The notes under the pieces: generated by a model
The model's database searches: none
What the model was told of the DNA's origin: nothing
Seen by the model: the letters and a program-made list of their open reading frames with translations, nothing else
Translations under genes and position numbers: made by a program
Shown here: positions 24,154 through 35,138 of the stretch, in pieces
Layout: every line of letters starts with the position of its first letter
Numbering within the stretch: the first letter of the stretch is position 1
DNA from: Sciurus carolinensis
Taxonomy: Eukaryota; Chordata; Mammalia; Rodentia; Sciuridae
DNA: 64,000 nt
Direction: 5' to 3'
NCBI RefSeq assembly: GCF_902686445.1
Contig: NC_062213.1
Coordinates: 60,640,991-60,704,990 of the forward strand

Positions 24154-25195
24154 AAATGATAATTTGAGACTTCAATTTCAAAATGAAATTTAGCAAATTG
24201 AATTAGGCAATACATTAAAATAATTGTTCAGAATGGTCAGGGAAGTTTTATTTTAAGGTCCCAAAGTGATTGAACATTGGGAAATATTTGGATATAGTTC
24301 ATCACAAAATAAAATACACGAGAGATATTATATGGTAATCTTGATATTTTAAATAAATCTTCAAATTGATTTTAGAAAAGTTACTAATGCAGTAAGAATT
24401 AAAATGTGGTTAAGAAAATCCTATTTCAAACAAACTGTTACATCTATGTTTATAGGGTTTGAATTAGTGTCATTACCACCAAAATAAGTGTGATAATCAG
24501 GATATGATAAATGCTGTCACAAGCAGTCTTTCAAGTTTTGTGGCTCACCCAGTAAAAGTTACCATACAACAATTCCCTATGAGTGTTCTCAGCCCAGTAG
24601 TTTGGGTCTGAAAATCTCCACTAAGTGCAGACTCAATAATCAGACAGCTCCTTTTTTTGGCCTCAAATTCACTGGAATTGGAACATTTGGTCTCAAGCCT
24701 CAGTTGGGAAGAGAGAAAGAGTAAGGGATATCCCGTGGGAAGATTTTAAAGAACAGACTTTGAAATGATATGAATAATTTCTACTACATTCCTTCTAAAC
24801 ATAAGGCCCTACCTTTTAGCAAAGAAAGGTAGAAAATATCAGCTAGTTGTATACCAAGAAGGGGAAGAAAACTAGGTTCTCATAAATGTGTAGAAGTTTC
24901 TTCCTTGATAAGAAAATCTAGCCAAGACTTCCTTCTGTTACTATTTTGAATAATCATTCCAGTAATGCTAACTAAAACAATCACCTGATATAGACACAAA
25001 TAATACACATATTGATAAAAGTAGGAAAAATTATAATTATTTATTATGACCCCAGATAAAAATAACAAACAAAAGTATTAGTAGCAGTTCAGAAAGGATA
25101 CCAGTTGCAAAATGATTATAGAAAATCCAATAGGTTTTTTTTTTTTTTTTTTTTTTGTACAACAATATCAGTTAAATAGCATAAGGAAAACATTT
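24154..25195. other. AT-rich DNA with a poly(T) run
   Basis: No gene recognised. A T-run of about 22 stands at 25135-25156, without a SINE or LINE body next to it that I can name. Confidence 0.45.
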
Positions 25196-25199
25196 AGGG

Positions 25200-25520
25200 A
25201 TACACATAAAAAGAAATATGTGAATCCTACAGGAATAAGCCATCAAAATTATAAAACTACCTAAGAGAAACCTTGAATCAGTAGAGAAATATCTTCCGAC
25301 ACAGAAATATTCCATATAGTAAAAAGCTCTATTTCTCCTTAAAAAAATAAAATTATAAATTTAATGCAATTTCCAAGGAAAATCTCATGATAATTTTGTT
25401 TAAATTTCCTGAAATTGTCCTAGAGTTCTTGTGAAATGAATAAATAGGGTTTTGAGAAATGTTCGTCATATCAAACAGTATTTATTATAAAGCTATAATA
25501 TTCCAGACAATGTATTAGGG
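25200..25520 (+). mobile_element. ancient L1M-type ORF2 fragment
   Basis: TATTCCATATAGTAAAAAGC, AATTTAATGCAATTTCC and ATTTATTATAAAGCTATAAT occur in the order of L1 ORF2 text ('attcaatgcaattcc', 'tactacaaagctatagtaac'). Strongly diverged. Confidence 0.45.
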
Positions 25521-25555
25521 ATGCCAAAGAGCAGAAGAAAAATATTTTTAGAAAT

Positions 25556-25675
25556 ACTAATTCTAGGGGTGGGGATGTACCTCAGTTGGTAGAGTGTTTG
25601 CCTAGGATGCACAAAACCCTGGGTTCAGTCCCCAGCACCACAGAAAACAAACAAAAAAACAAAAAACTAATGCTA
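25556..25675 (+). mobile_element. ID element (tRNA-derived SINE) with 10-bp TSD
   Basis: The body GGGGTGGGGATGTACCTCAG...GTTTGCCTAGGATGC...GGGTTCAGTCCCCAGCACCA has ID structure with pol III A- and B-box-like text (the B box is GGTTCAGTC), then an A-rich tail. ACTAATTCTA (25556-25565) and ACTAATGCTA (25666-25675) flank it, with one mismatch. Confidence 0.93.
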
Positions 25676-25749
25676 AAGTAATGGTAAAGTGTGAGAATGA
25701 TGCCTCTCATAATTATATGATGAACATGCAGGATAAAGCAGGGAAAGTT

Positions 25750-25830
25750 TCAGGCTGGGAACATAACTTGCCTACTAGCATGCATGAAGCCCAGGGTTCA
25801 ATCCCTATACACACAAACACACACGGAAAT
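25750..25830 (+). mobile_element. diverged ID element fragment
   Basis: AGGCTGGGAACATAAC, TTGCCTACTAGCATGC and CCCAGGGTTCAATCCC correspond to the ID body; a CA-rich tail follows. More decayed than its neighbour at 25566. Confidence 0.75.
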
Positions 25831-26340
25831 AAATTGGAAAAAAAATCTCTTTTTTAATAAATATTTTTCATTTTTAGAAAATACTTTAGTAGGGTCAATT
25901 CACAATTTTACATAATATGTCAAAATATATTGCATATTAATAGATGAATTAAAGATACAAAGATGATAAAAGTACCATTTACTATTATGTATTGGGGAAG
26001 TTATTTTTAAGAACAATGTCAAAAGAAAATTCATCCACACAATTCTGTTTTAAAATTCTGCAAATATGGAGGTTTCAAGATGGCAGACTAGAGGGTGGTT
26101 GCATTTCATGTTGCTCCAGGACTCAGGATACAAAAGAGGAGATAGTGAGAGACTTGGGACAAACTCAAAGCCGCTGGGTGAGTTTCTCCCATTGGGGAGG
26201 TGTCCTGGATGGGGCAGTAGACCCAGAAGGCAGGGAACTTTGTGAAGTAGAGTTATCCAGCTAGACGTCCCTCCCCCCGCTGGAGCAGTGAATTCAGGAA
26301 ACTGGGATCATCGTAGAGGTGGCTGCTCAGCACAGCGCCT

Positions 26341-27010
26341 GGACTCGGAGCAACCACTGGGGCTCCAGGCAGCTGCCTAGAGGAGGAGCTACGAGGCAAG
26401 CTGTTTAGACTCAGAGCGACCGCTCCTGAACACCAGGGGGCTGCCTGGAGGAAGAGGAGGAGCGTGGCGGGTCGCTTGGACTAGGAGTGACTGCATCAGA
26501 GCTCTGGGTGGCTGCTCAGAGGAGGAGGCGAGTGGTGAGTTGTATGGACTCAAAGCGACCACTCCTGAACACCGGTGGCATGCTCGGAGGAGGAGCGTGG
26601 TGGGTCGCTTGGTCTTGGAGCAACCGCTCCTGAACACCTAGGGGGCTACCCCGAGGAGGAGGAGGAACGGGGCGGGTCACTTGGACTCGGAGTGACTGCC
26701 TAGGGCTACGGGGGGTTGGCAGGAGAAGGAGTCGCAAAGTGAGTTGCTTAGACTCCTAGTAATCCCCTCGGAACACTGGGCAGCTGTCCGGAGGAACAGG
26801 CGTGTGGCGAGTCGCTGGGACTCGGAGCGACTGTACAGGGCTCCAGGTGGCTGCTCAGAGGAGGGGCCGCATAGCCAGGTGATTAGGTGCAGAGCAGGGT
26901 ACCAGGACCTAGGCGGCTTCTTGGCGGAAGAGCCGCACAGAGACACGCTTAGGGCAGAGCGAAGTTTCCAGGACTGCGGGCAGATTCAATGAGGAGAGGC
27001 AGCCTAAGGA
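26341..27010 (+). repeat. tandem ~68-bp monomers in the L1 5' UTR (about 10 units)
   Basis: The word GGACTCGGAG or a close variant recurs at 26341, 26407, 26478, 26546, 26611, 26683, 26750, 26818, 26885 and 26951 (the last two weak), spacing 65-72 bases. It is usually followed by CGACCGCTCCTGAACACC or a shorter variant and a GAGGAGGAG block. The region is GC-rich in an AT-rich neighbourhood. Mouse L1 5' UTRs carry unrelated, longer promoter monomers; a promoter role here is inference by analogy. Confidence 0.85.
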
Positions 27011-27505
27011 GACTCGTCTGCGAAGGGTGAGGCTCCCAGGCCCAGGAGGTAGGTCCAGGCCCAGGAGGTAGGTCCATGTTGCAGAGGAAGGCAGCCCAGC
27101 CCAGGCAGTAGTTGTAGATTGAGGGGAAGCTCTAGGAGGGGAACTGACCAGTGAGACCTCCCCACCGGGTGAGTCTTCCATGCTGGGTGAGGTTTTCCCA
27201 CAAGGACGGTAAAACCAGAGACACAGGCAAAAACAGGCCTTGCCTCAGCCCGCAGCCTAGTTCCCCTTTGGATGACCATTGGTCAACAAGTGGAGGCACC
27301 TCTGCCCACTAGCAGGGAATATACACCACCTGAGGGTCACCACCCCTAGAGAGGCAGCTTCCTTGGGGAGCACCGCATTATCAACTTCCTCCAAGACTTC
27401 AGGCTACCGAAGGATAAGAGGGGATATACTAGCAATCTTCAGGGACATTATAAGTCAATAGAGGAAATCTACAATATCTTAATGGTCCACTGATTCCTGA
27501 ACAAT

Positions 27506-28549
27506 ATGAGAAAACAAGGGAAGAAAATGCCCCAAATTTAGATGTTACATCAATAAAATCCAACGACAGCATGTCAGAAGAAATGTCAGAAAGGGAATTC
27601 AGAATGTACATAATTAAAATGATCAGGGAAGCAAACAATGAGATGAAAGAGCAAATGCAGGCATTCAATGATGAGATGAAAGAGCAAATGCAGGCATTGA
27701 ATGATCACACCAATCAACAGTTAAAAGAGCAAATACAGGAAGCAAAAGACCATTTCAATAAAGAGTTAGAGATATTGAAAAAAAAAACCAAACAGAAATC
27801 CTTGAAATGAAGGAAACAATAAACCAAATTAAGAACTCCATAGAAAGCACAACCAATAGGATAGAACACCTGGAAGACAGAACCTCAGATATTGAAGACA
27901 AAATATTTAACCTCGAATACAAAGTTGAACAAACAGAAAAGATGGTAAGAAATCATGAACAGAATCTCCAAGAACTATGGGATATCATGAAAAGGCCAAA
28001 TTTAAGAATTATTGGGATTGAGGAAGGCTTAGAGAAACAAACCAAAGGAATGAACAATCTATTCAATGAAATAATATCAGAAAATTTCCCAAATCTGGAG
28101 AATGAAATGGAAAATCAAGTTCAAGAGGCTTATAGGACTCCAAATACACAAAATTACAACAGACCCACACCAAGGCACATTATTATGAAAATACCGAACA
28201 TACAAAATAAAGACAGAATTTTAAAGGCTGTGAGAGAAAAGAACCAAATTACTTTCAGGGGGAAACCAATACAGATATTAGCAGATTTTCAATCCAGACC
28301 CTAAAAGCTAGAAGGGCCTGGAACAACATTTTTCAAGCTCTGAAAGAAAATGGATGCCAACCAAGAATCTTATACGCAGCAAAACTTACCTTCAAATTTG
28401 ATGATGAAATAAAATCCTTCCATGATAAACAAAAGCTAAAAGAATTTACAAAAAGAAAGCCAGCATTACAGAACATTCTCAGCAAAATATTCCATGAGGA
28501 AGAGATAAAAAATAAAGAAGCAAATCAGCAAAGGGAGGAATTATCCTAA
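27506..28549 (+). pseudogene. L1 ORF1 (RNA-binding protein), frameshifted
   Basis: The original ATG is at 27506 (MRKQGKKMPQ, as in the minus-strand copy at 15547), but a 4-nt loss brings a TAG at 27539 after 11 codons. The rest is spread over three frames: coiled-coil region (27571-27810), end of coiled coil plus RRM and C-terminal domain (27807-28304, with RPNLRIIGIEEG and RPTPRHIIMKIPN), then a third frame to TAA at 28547-28549 (LTFKFDDEIKSFHDKQ). The frame change near 27,780 lies in an A-run. The coiled coil carries an extra 11-residue unit encoded by a 33-bp tandem duplication. In a live L1 the product is a trimeric RNA chaperone of the L1 RNP. This copy is dead. Confidence 0.92.
27640..27705 (+). 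repeat. 33-bp in-frame tandem duplication in ORF1 coiled coil
   Basis: Units 27640-27672 and 27673-27705 differ at one base and encode EMKEQMQAFND and EMKEQMQALND. The minus-strand L1 at 15.4 kb has one such unit. Confidence 0.93.
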
Positions 28550-28617
28550 AGGAACTGTCAAATAAAGGAGGAACCAAGGTGTGTCAAAAAAATAAATAAA
28601 TAAATAAAATTTAAAAA

Positions 28618-31600
28618 ATGAACCAAATAACCAGGAATACAAATCATATCTCAATAATAACCCTGAATGTTAATGGCCTGAATTCGTCAATCAAAAGACA
28701 TAGACTGGCAGATTGGATTAAAAAGAAAGATCCAACAATATGTTGCTTACAAGAGACTCACCTCATAGAAAGAGATACCCAAAGACTAAAGGTGAAAGGA
28801 TGGGGAAAAACATACCATGCACAGGGACTCAGCAAAAAAGCTGGAGTATCCATCCTCATTTCAGATAATGTGAACTTCAAGCCAAAGTTAGTCAGAAGGG
28901 ATAAAGAAGGACATTTCATACTGCTTAAGGGAACCATAAATCAGCAAGATATAACAATCATAAACATCTATGCCCCAAACAGTGGCTCATCCATGTATGT
29001 CAAACAAATCCTTCTCAATTTTAGAAACCAAATAGACCATAACACAATAATACTAGGTGATTTTAACACACCTCTCTCACCACTGGACAGATCTTCCAAA
29101 CAAAAATTGAACAAAGAAACCATAGATCTCAATAATGCAATCAATAATTTAGACTTAACAGACATTTATAGAATATACCATCCAACCAAGAGCGAATACA
29201 CTTTCTTCTCAGCAGCACATGGATCCTTCTCTAAAATAGACCATATATTATGCCACAAAGCTAATATTAGCAAATACAAGAAGATAGAGACACTACCTTG
29301 TATTCTATCAGATCATAATGGATTGAAGTTAGAAATAAATGAGAGATTAAAAAACAGAAACTACTCCAACACCTGCAGATTGAACAATATGCTATTATAT
29401 GATGAATGGATAACAGAAGATATTAGGAAGGAAATTAAAAAATTCTTAGAGGTAAATGAGAACAAAGAAACATCATATCAAAATCTCTGGGACACTATGA
29501 AAGCAGTACTCAGAGGAAAATTTATTTCATGGAGCGCATTCAATAAAAGAAGTAAAACTCAACAAATAAACGACCTAACACTACAGCTCAAAGTCCTAGA
29601 AAAAGAAGAACAGACCAACACCAAAAGTAGTAGAAGACAGGAAATGGTTAAACTCAGAGCTGAAATCAATGAAATTGAAACAAAAGAAACAATACAAAAA
29701 ATTGACAAAATAAATAGTTGGTTCTTCAAAAAAATAAACAAAATTGATAAACCCTTGGCCACACTAAGAAAGAGAAGACGAGAGAAAACCCAAATCACTA
29801 AAATTCAGAATCAACAAGGAAATATCACAACAGACAAGACTGAAATACAAAACATAATACAAAACATAATTAGAAGCTATTTTGAAAATCTATACTCCAA
29901 CAAAATAGAAAATTTCGAAGACATCAACAAGTTTCTAGAGACATATGAATTGCCTAAACTAAAGGAGGAGGACATACACAATTTAAATAGACCAATTTCA
30001 AGTAATGAAATAGAAGAAGTCATCAAAACCTACCAACAAAGAAAAGTCCAGGACCAGATGGGCTCTCAGCCGAGTTCTACAAAACCTTTAAAGAAGAGTT
30101 CATTCCAATACTTTTCAAATATTCCATGAAATAGAAGAGGAGGGAACCCTTCCAAACTCATTCTATGAAGCCAATATCACCCTGATACGTAAACCAGACA
30201 GAGACACATCGAGGAAAGAAAATTTTAGACCAATATCCTTAATGAACATCGACACAAAAATTCTCAATAAAATTTTAGCAAATCGCATACAAAAACATAT
30301 TAAAAAGATAGTGCACCATGATCAAGTGGGTTTCATCCCAGGGATGCAAGGTTGGTTCAACATCAGGAAATCAATAAATGTAATTCACCATATCAACAGA
30401 CTTAAAGTCAAGAATCACATGATTATTTCAATAGATGCAGAAAAAGCATTTGATAAAATACAGCACCCCTTCATGTTCTAAACACTAGAAAAAATAGGGA
30501 TAGTGGGAACATCCTTAACATTGTAAAGGCCATCTATGCTCAGCCCATGGCTAATATCATTCTAAATGGTGAAAAACTGAAAGTATTCCCCCTAAAATCT
30601 GGAACAAGGCAGGGATGCCCTCTTTCACCACTTCTATTCAATATCGTCCTTGAAATTCTAGCCAGAGCAATTAGACAGACCAAAGAAATTAAAGGGATAT
30701 GAATAGGCAAAGAAGAACTCAAACTATCCCTATTTGCTGATGATATGATTATATACTTAGAGGAACCAGGAAATTCCACCAGAAAACTTTTAGAACGCAT
30801 TAGTGAATTCAGTAAAGTAGCGGGATATAAGATCAATGCTCATAAATCTAAAACATTTTTATACATAAGTGATGAATCTTAAGAAAGAGAAGTTAGGAAA
30901 ACTACCCCATTCACAATAGCTTCGAAAAAAATAAAATACTTGGGAATCAATCTCACAAAAGAGGTGAAAGACCTCTACAGTGAGAACTACAGAACACTAA
31001 AGAAAGAAATTAAAGAAAACCTTAGAAGATGGAAAGATCTCCCATGTTCTTGGATAGATAGAATTAATATTGTCAAAATGGCCATACTAACAAAAGTTCT
31101 ATACAGATTCAATGCAATTCCAATTAAAATCCCAATGATGTACCTCATAGAAATAGAACAAGCAATCATGAAATTCATCTGGAAGAATAAGAAACCAGAA
31201 TAGTTAAAGCAATCCTTCGCAGGAAAAAATGAAGCTGGGGGTATTGCAATACCAGAACTTCAACTCTACTACAAAGCAATAGTAACAAAAACGGCATGGT
31301 ATTGGTACCAAAATAGACAGGTAGATCAATGGTACAGAATAGAGGACACGGACACAAATCCAAATAAATACAATTTTCTCATACTATACAAAGGGGCCAA
31401 AAATATGCAATGGAGAAAAGACAGCCTATTCAACAAATGGTGCTGGGAGAATTGGAAATCCATATGCAACAGAATGAAACTAAACCCATATCTCTCACCA
31501 TGCATGAAACTAAACTCAAAATGGATTAAGGACCTCAGAATCAGACCAGAGACCCTGCAGATTATAGAAGAAAAAGTAGGTCCAGATCTTCAACATGTCG

Positions 31601-32460
31601 GCTTAGGACCAGACTTCCTCAACAGGACTCCCATAGCACAAGAAATAAAAGCAAGAATCAATAACTGGGATAGATTCAAACTAAAAAGCTTTCTCTCAGC
31701 AAAGGAAACTATCAGCAATGCGAAGAAAGAGCCTACAGAGTGGGAGAAAATCTTTGCCAATCATACTTCAGATAGAGCACTAATCTCCAGAATATAAAGA
31801 ACTCAAATCACTCAACATCAAGAATACAAATAACCCAATCAACAAATGGGCTAAGGAAATGAACAGACGCTTCACAGAATAAGACCTACAAGCAATCAAG
31901 AAACATATGGAAAAATGTTCAGCATCTGTAGTAATAAGAGAAATGCAAATCAAAACCACCCTAAGATTCCATCTCACCCCAATTAGAATGGCGAGTATCA
32001 AGAATACAAGCAACAACAGGTGTTGGCGAGGATGTGGGGAGAAAGGTACACTCATACATTGCTGGTGGGGCTGCAAATGAGTGCAGCCACTCTGGAAAGC
32101 AGTGTGGAGATTCCTTAGAAAACTTGGAATGGAACCACCATTTGACCCAGGTATCCCACTCCTTGGCCTATACCCAAAGGACTTACAATCAGCATACTAC
32201 AGAGATACAGCCACATCAATGTTCATAGCTGCTCGATTCACAATAGCCAGAGTGTGGAACCAACCTAGATGCCCTTCAATCGATGAATGGATGAAGAAAT
32301 TGTGACATATATATACAATGGAATATTATTCAGCCATAAAGAATGATAAAATTATGGCATTTGCAGGCAAATGGATGAAATTGGAGAATATCATGCTAAG
32401 TGAGATAAGCCAATCTCAAAAAACCAAAGAAAGAATGATCTCGCTGATAAGTGGATGAAT
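28618..32460 (+). pseudogene. L1 ORF2 (endonuclease / reverse transcriptase), broken
   Basis: The first 503 codons (28618-30129) are open and hold the APE-type endonuclease with ITLNVNGLN, QETH (E46), YAPN, LGDFN and SDHNG. A one-base loss near 30,029 and another frame change near 30,125 disrupt the start of the RT domain. RT motifs are still readable downstream: [25 protein letters not shown] (ending in TAA at 30479), [14 protein letters not shown], and the catalytic FADD at 30732-30743. More stops follow (30700, 30880, 31201 and 31879 regions), and the C-terminal region has [19 protein letters not shown]2p nicks target DNA and copies L1 RNA; the endonuclease part looks intact at motif level, but full-length protein is impossible. 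The ORF2 end is approximate. Confidence 0.93.
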
Positions 32461-32483
32461 GCACATAATGGGGCGTGGGAGGG

Positions 32484-32515
32484 GTTAGTTTTAGGGTTAG
32501 AGTTAGGGTTAGGGA
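32484..32515 (+). repeat. telomere-like TTAGGG motifs in the L1 3' UTR
   Basis: GTTAGTTTTAGGGTTAGAG is followed by TTAGGGTTAGGGA: three exact TTAGGG words plus variants within 32 bases. The other L1 3' UTRs in the window (38.1, 38.4, 45.3 and 63.4 kb) lack it. Confidence 0.9.
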
Positions 32516-32714
32516 CGGGGGCAAGAATGGAGGAAGGAAGGACTGTATAGAGGGAAAAGAGGGGTGGGAGGGGTGGGGGGGAGGGAAAAATTAACAGAAT
32601 GAATCAAACAACATTACACTATGTAAATTTATGAGTACACAAATGGTATGCCTTCCTCCATGTACAAACAGAGAAACAACATGTATCCCATTTGTTTATA
32701 ATAAAAAAAAAGAA

Positions 32715-33785
32715 ATGAGTGATTTAGGCTCCAAGATAGAAAAGAATAATTTCACGTTGGTTTCACCATTACTGTTTTTCCATGTAACTGTCTTTTAAGT
32801 TTCAAGAGAAAGCATTTTTGACAAACTCCTCATTTATTTCCTGAAAATTCTGTTTTGCAATAGCTTCCTCCTCATTGAATTAATGGCATCCATGATTGAA
32901 GGGTGTAGTGAATTCCTGTAATTTTATGTTTCCTCAGCATCCATTTTGAATGCAAGTTTAATAATGTCCTCATACCAACAGTAGGGCTCAGTCACCCTCC
33001 TCACAGTTTCCAGTTCTGTGCCACACAAGATGACTCAGTCTGGTGTTTGCGATTGGAACTTAGAGGCATCTTTCCTGCCTAACAGACTCCTACCCTATGC
33101 CCATTCATAGACTTTCCCTCTCTACCCTCTTTCTTTCTCTCTGCCTGACTCCTTATTCCTGCCTCGTGTGACCTGGGGACAGAGGACTGTCCTCCCAAGT
33201 TATTATGCCCTTGTTGCCCAGGATTTGTAAGTAAAAATCTTTAAATTTTTTTCCTATTCCGATGGTGTACTGAATTTGGACCTTACATCTGAAGACAGAG
33301 AGGCTACCCTAGACTAGGTTTTTCTCCAATGCCAGAGAGAACACAAGTTCAGGTTTCCAGCTTCAGAGTTAGCGTCAGGGACTCAAACACAGATAGGACA
33401 AGACCCATAGGGTATAAGAAGTTTCCCAGGTAAGGGACTGTTTGCTCACAGACTGGACAATTAACATTAGGTTGGCCCCCAGGTAAAGAAGTATGCTGTG
33501 GAAGGCACACCATTAATACCCATGTCCAGCTTCCTTTCATTCCCCTTTAGGGCAGGCTTGCTACCTCTCTGTTACTAAAACCCCCATTTAGCTGGAGACT
33601 CTCAAAACATAGGAACTATTAAATGAGGTCTGAAACAGCAGTTCAACTTTTGTTCCAATTATATTGCTTTTTAGTTCATAGTCAGATAATTTAAAATCAT
33701 GATATATAAAGGTGAATTTTTTTCAATCCAGGCAAATTCTGAAATAAAGCAGAAAAGCCAGGGAGCTTCTCAGTCATTTGACAGA
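32715..33785. other. non-L1 spacer, nothing firmly recognised
   Basis: The sequence separates two L1 bodies. A C/T-rich part at 33.1-33.2 kb followed by TAAGTAAAAATCTTTAA is faintly LTR-like, but ends and TSD were not found. Short ORFs only. Confidence 0.4.
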
Positions 33786-33789
33786 GTTC

Positions 33790-33912
33790 CAAATAAGAAG
33801 AATGACTTTATGACATTCATCAGTAAGTGGATGGAACTAGAGATAACCATGCTAAGTGAAATAAGCCAATCCCCCAAAACCAAAGGTCTAATATTCTCTC
33901 TGATATATGGAT
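33790..33912 (+). mobile_element. L1 ORF2 C-terminal/3' UTR fragment
   Basis: It reads KKNDFMTFISKWMELEITML, the far C-terminal end of ORF2, ending in the GATATATGGATGC text that starts the L1 3' UTR. It then joins directly to endonuclease-region sequence of another L1 segment at about 33913, out of normal L1 order. Confidence 0.85.
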
Positions 33913-34719
33913 GCTAACAATTATAAATATATATTCCCCAAACTATGGAGCATCTGTATACATCAAACAAACCCTTCTCAATTTCAAGAATAAAATGGAC
34001 CACAACACAATAACATCAGGTCACATTAACACATCTCTTTCACCACTGGATAGATCTTCCAAACAAAAATTAAACAAAGAAACTATAGAACTAATTAAAA
34101 CAATTAATGATTTAGACTTAATGATATACAGAGAGTATTTTATCTATCATTGAGCAAATACACTTTCTTCACAGTAGCACATGAATCCTTCTCTAAAATA
34201 GACCATATGTTATGCCACAAAGCAATTCTTAGCAAATACAAAAAAAAAAAAAAAATAGAAATACTACCCTACAGTCTATCAGATCATAATGGAAGGAAAT
34301 TATAAATCAATGATAAAATAAAAATAGAAGCTATCCCAACACCTGGAGACTATAAACAACATGCCATTGAATGACAAATGGATAACCAAAGAAATCAGGG
34401 AGGAAATAAAAAAAAATTCTTAGAGGTAAATGTGAATACCAATGCAACATATCAAAATCTCTTGGACAGGAATAAAGAGTTAGGAAATACTAAAACAAAG
34501 TGATGTCAGAGGATAAATACTTCCTTTTGCTAATGTCTTTCCATAAGAGATAGTAGCAGAATTGGCATATCCACTGTGCTTTATGTAAGCTTCTCTTATT
34601 ATACCTTGTTTTCTCAGCTGCTAATAGGTATATGCACATATGCTGATAAATTTGCTCAGGGAACTCAAACTCTGGAGTCCAGCAGCCCTGATTTTGGTCA
34701 AAATTCTGGCAATTCCTAG

Positions 34720-35000
34720 TTGGTCCAGGACACAAACACACCCCCAACATCCATGGAAACTCAAGTCCTTCATTTGAAATGATATAAGCCATATTACCTC
34801 TGCACATCCTCCCATATATTTTAAACCATCTCTAGATTATTTATAATAGTACTACAAGGTGAATGCTGTGTAAAAAGTTGTAATGTTGTGTTTTTTAGGA
34901 AATAATGATGAGGAAAATCTGTACATGTTCAATATGGATGCAATTTTCTTAAAATGCATTTTCAGTTCTCAACTGGTTGAACCTGCAAATGTGGAATATA
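34720..35000 (-). mobile_element. MER2-like (Tigger/mariner-type) DNA transposon fossil within the retrocopy
   Basis: TCTCTAGATTATTTATAATA, AATGCTGTGTAAAAAGTTGT, AGGAAATAATGATGAGGAAA and CTGTACATGTTCAATATGGA follow the reverse complement of the MER2 consensus as I remember it. It is non-autonomous, with no transposase. Confidence 0.65.
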
Positions 35001-35039
35001 GACCTCCTCACCAACCTGTGGGTAGCCAACTATGCCTAT

Positions 35040-35138
35040 TTTGATGAGGTTGTGGTAGGAATTAGATAAATTGTATGAAGTACTTAGCATAGTACCTGAC
35101 ATTAAAAAAGAGCTCAATAAATTGTGGTTGTTATTATT
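35040..35138 (+). mobile_element. MIR-like 3' end supplying the polyadenylation signal
   Basis: AATTAGATAAATTGTATGAA, GTACTTAGCATAGTACCTGA and AGCTCAATAAATTGTGG match the conserved MIR 3' half ('cttagcacagtgcctggcac', 'gctcaataaat'). The AATAAA of the retrocopy lies in it. Confidence 0.65.

Larger units (their letters stand above)
26068..32711 (+). mobile_element. full-length, inactivated L1 retrotransposon
   Basis: All L1 parts are present in order: 5' UTR (26068-27505) starting GGAGGTTTCAAGATGG, ORF1 (27506-28549), a short A/T-rich inter-ORF spacer, ORF2 from 28618 with endonuclease, reverse transcriptase and C-terminal regions, a G-rich 3' UTR and an A-rich tail ending near 32711. At about 6.6 kb it is full length. 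Both ORFs carry frameshifts and stops, so it is not autonomous now. It is clearly less decayed than the L1 at 33.9-38.3 kb. I saw no convincing TSD at its edges. Confidence 0.95.

Noticed and set aside
25566..25660. a functional tRNA gene
   Set aside because: The tRNA-like body with an A-rich tail and 10-bp TSD is an ID SINE; no complete cloverleaf with anticodon arm was supportable.
32484..32515. interstitial telomere repeat
   Set aside because: Only three exact TTAGGG words and they are within the L1 3' UTR, so a chromosome-fusion relic is not needed.
32960..33290. possible LTR between the two L1 bodies
   Set aside because: C/T-rich text and a TAAGTAAAAATC word only; no TG...CA ends or TSD found.
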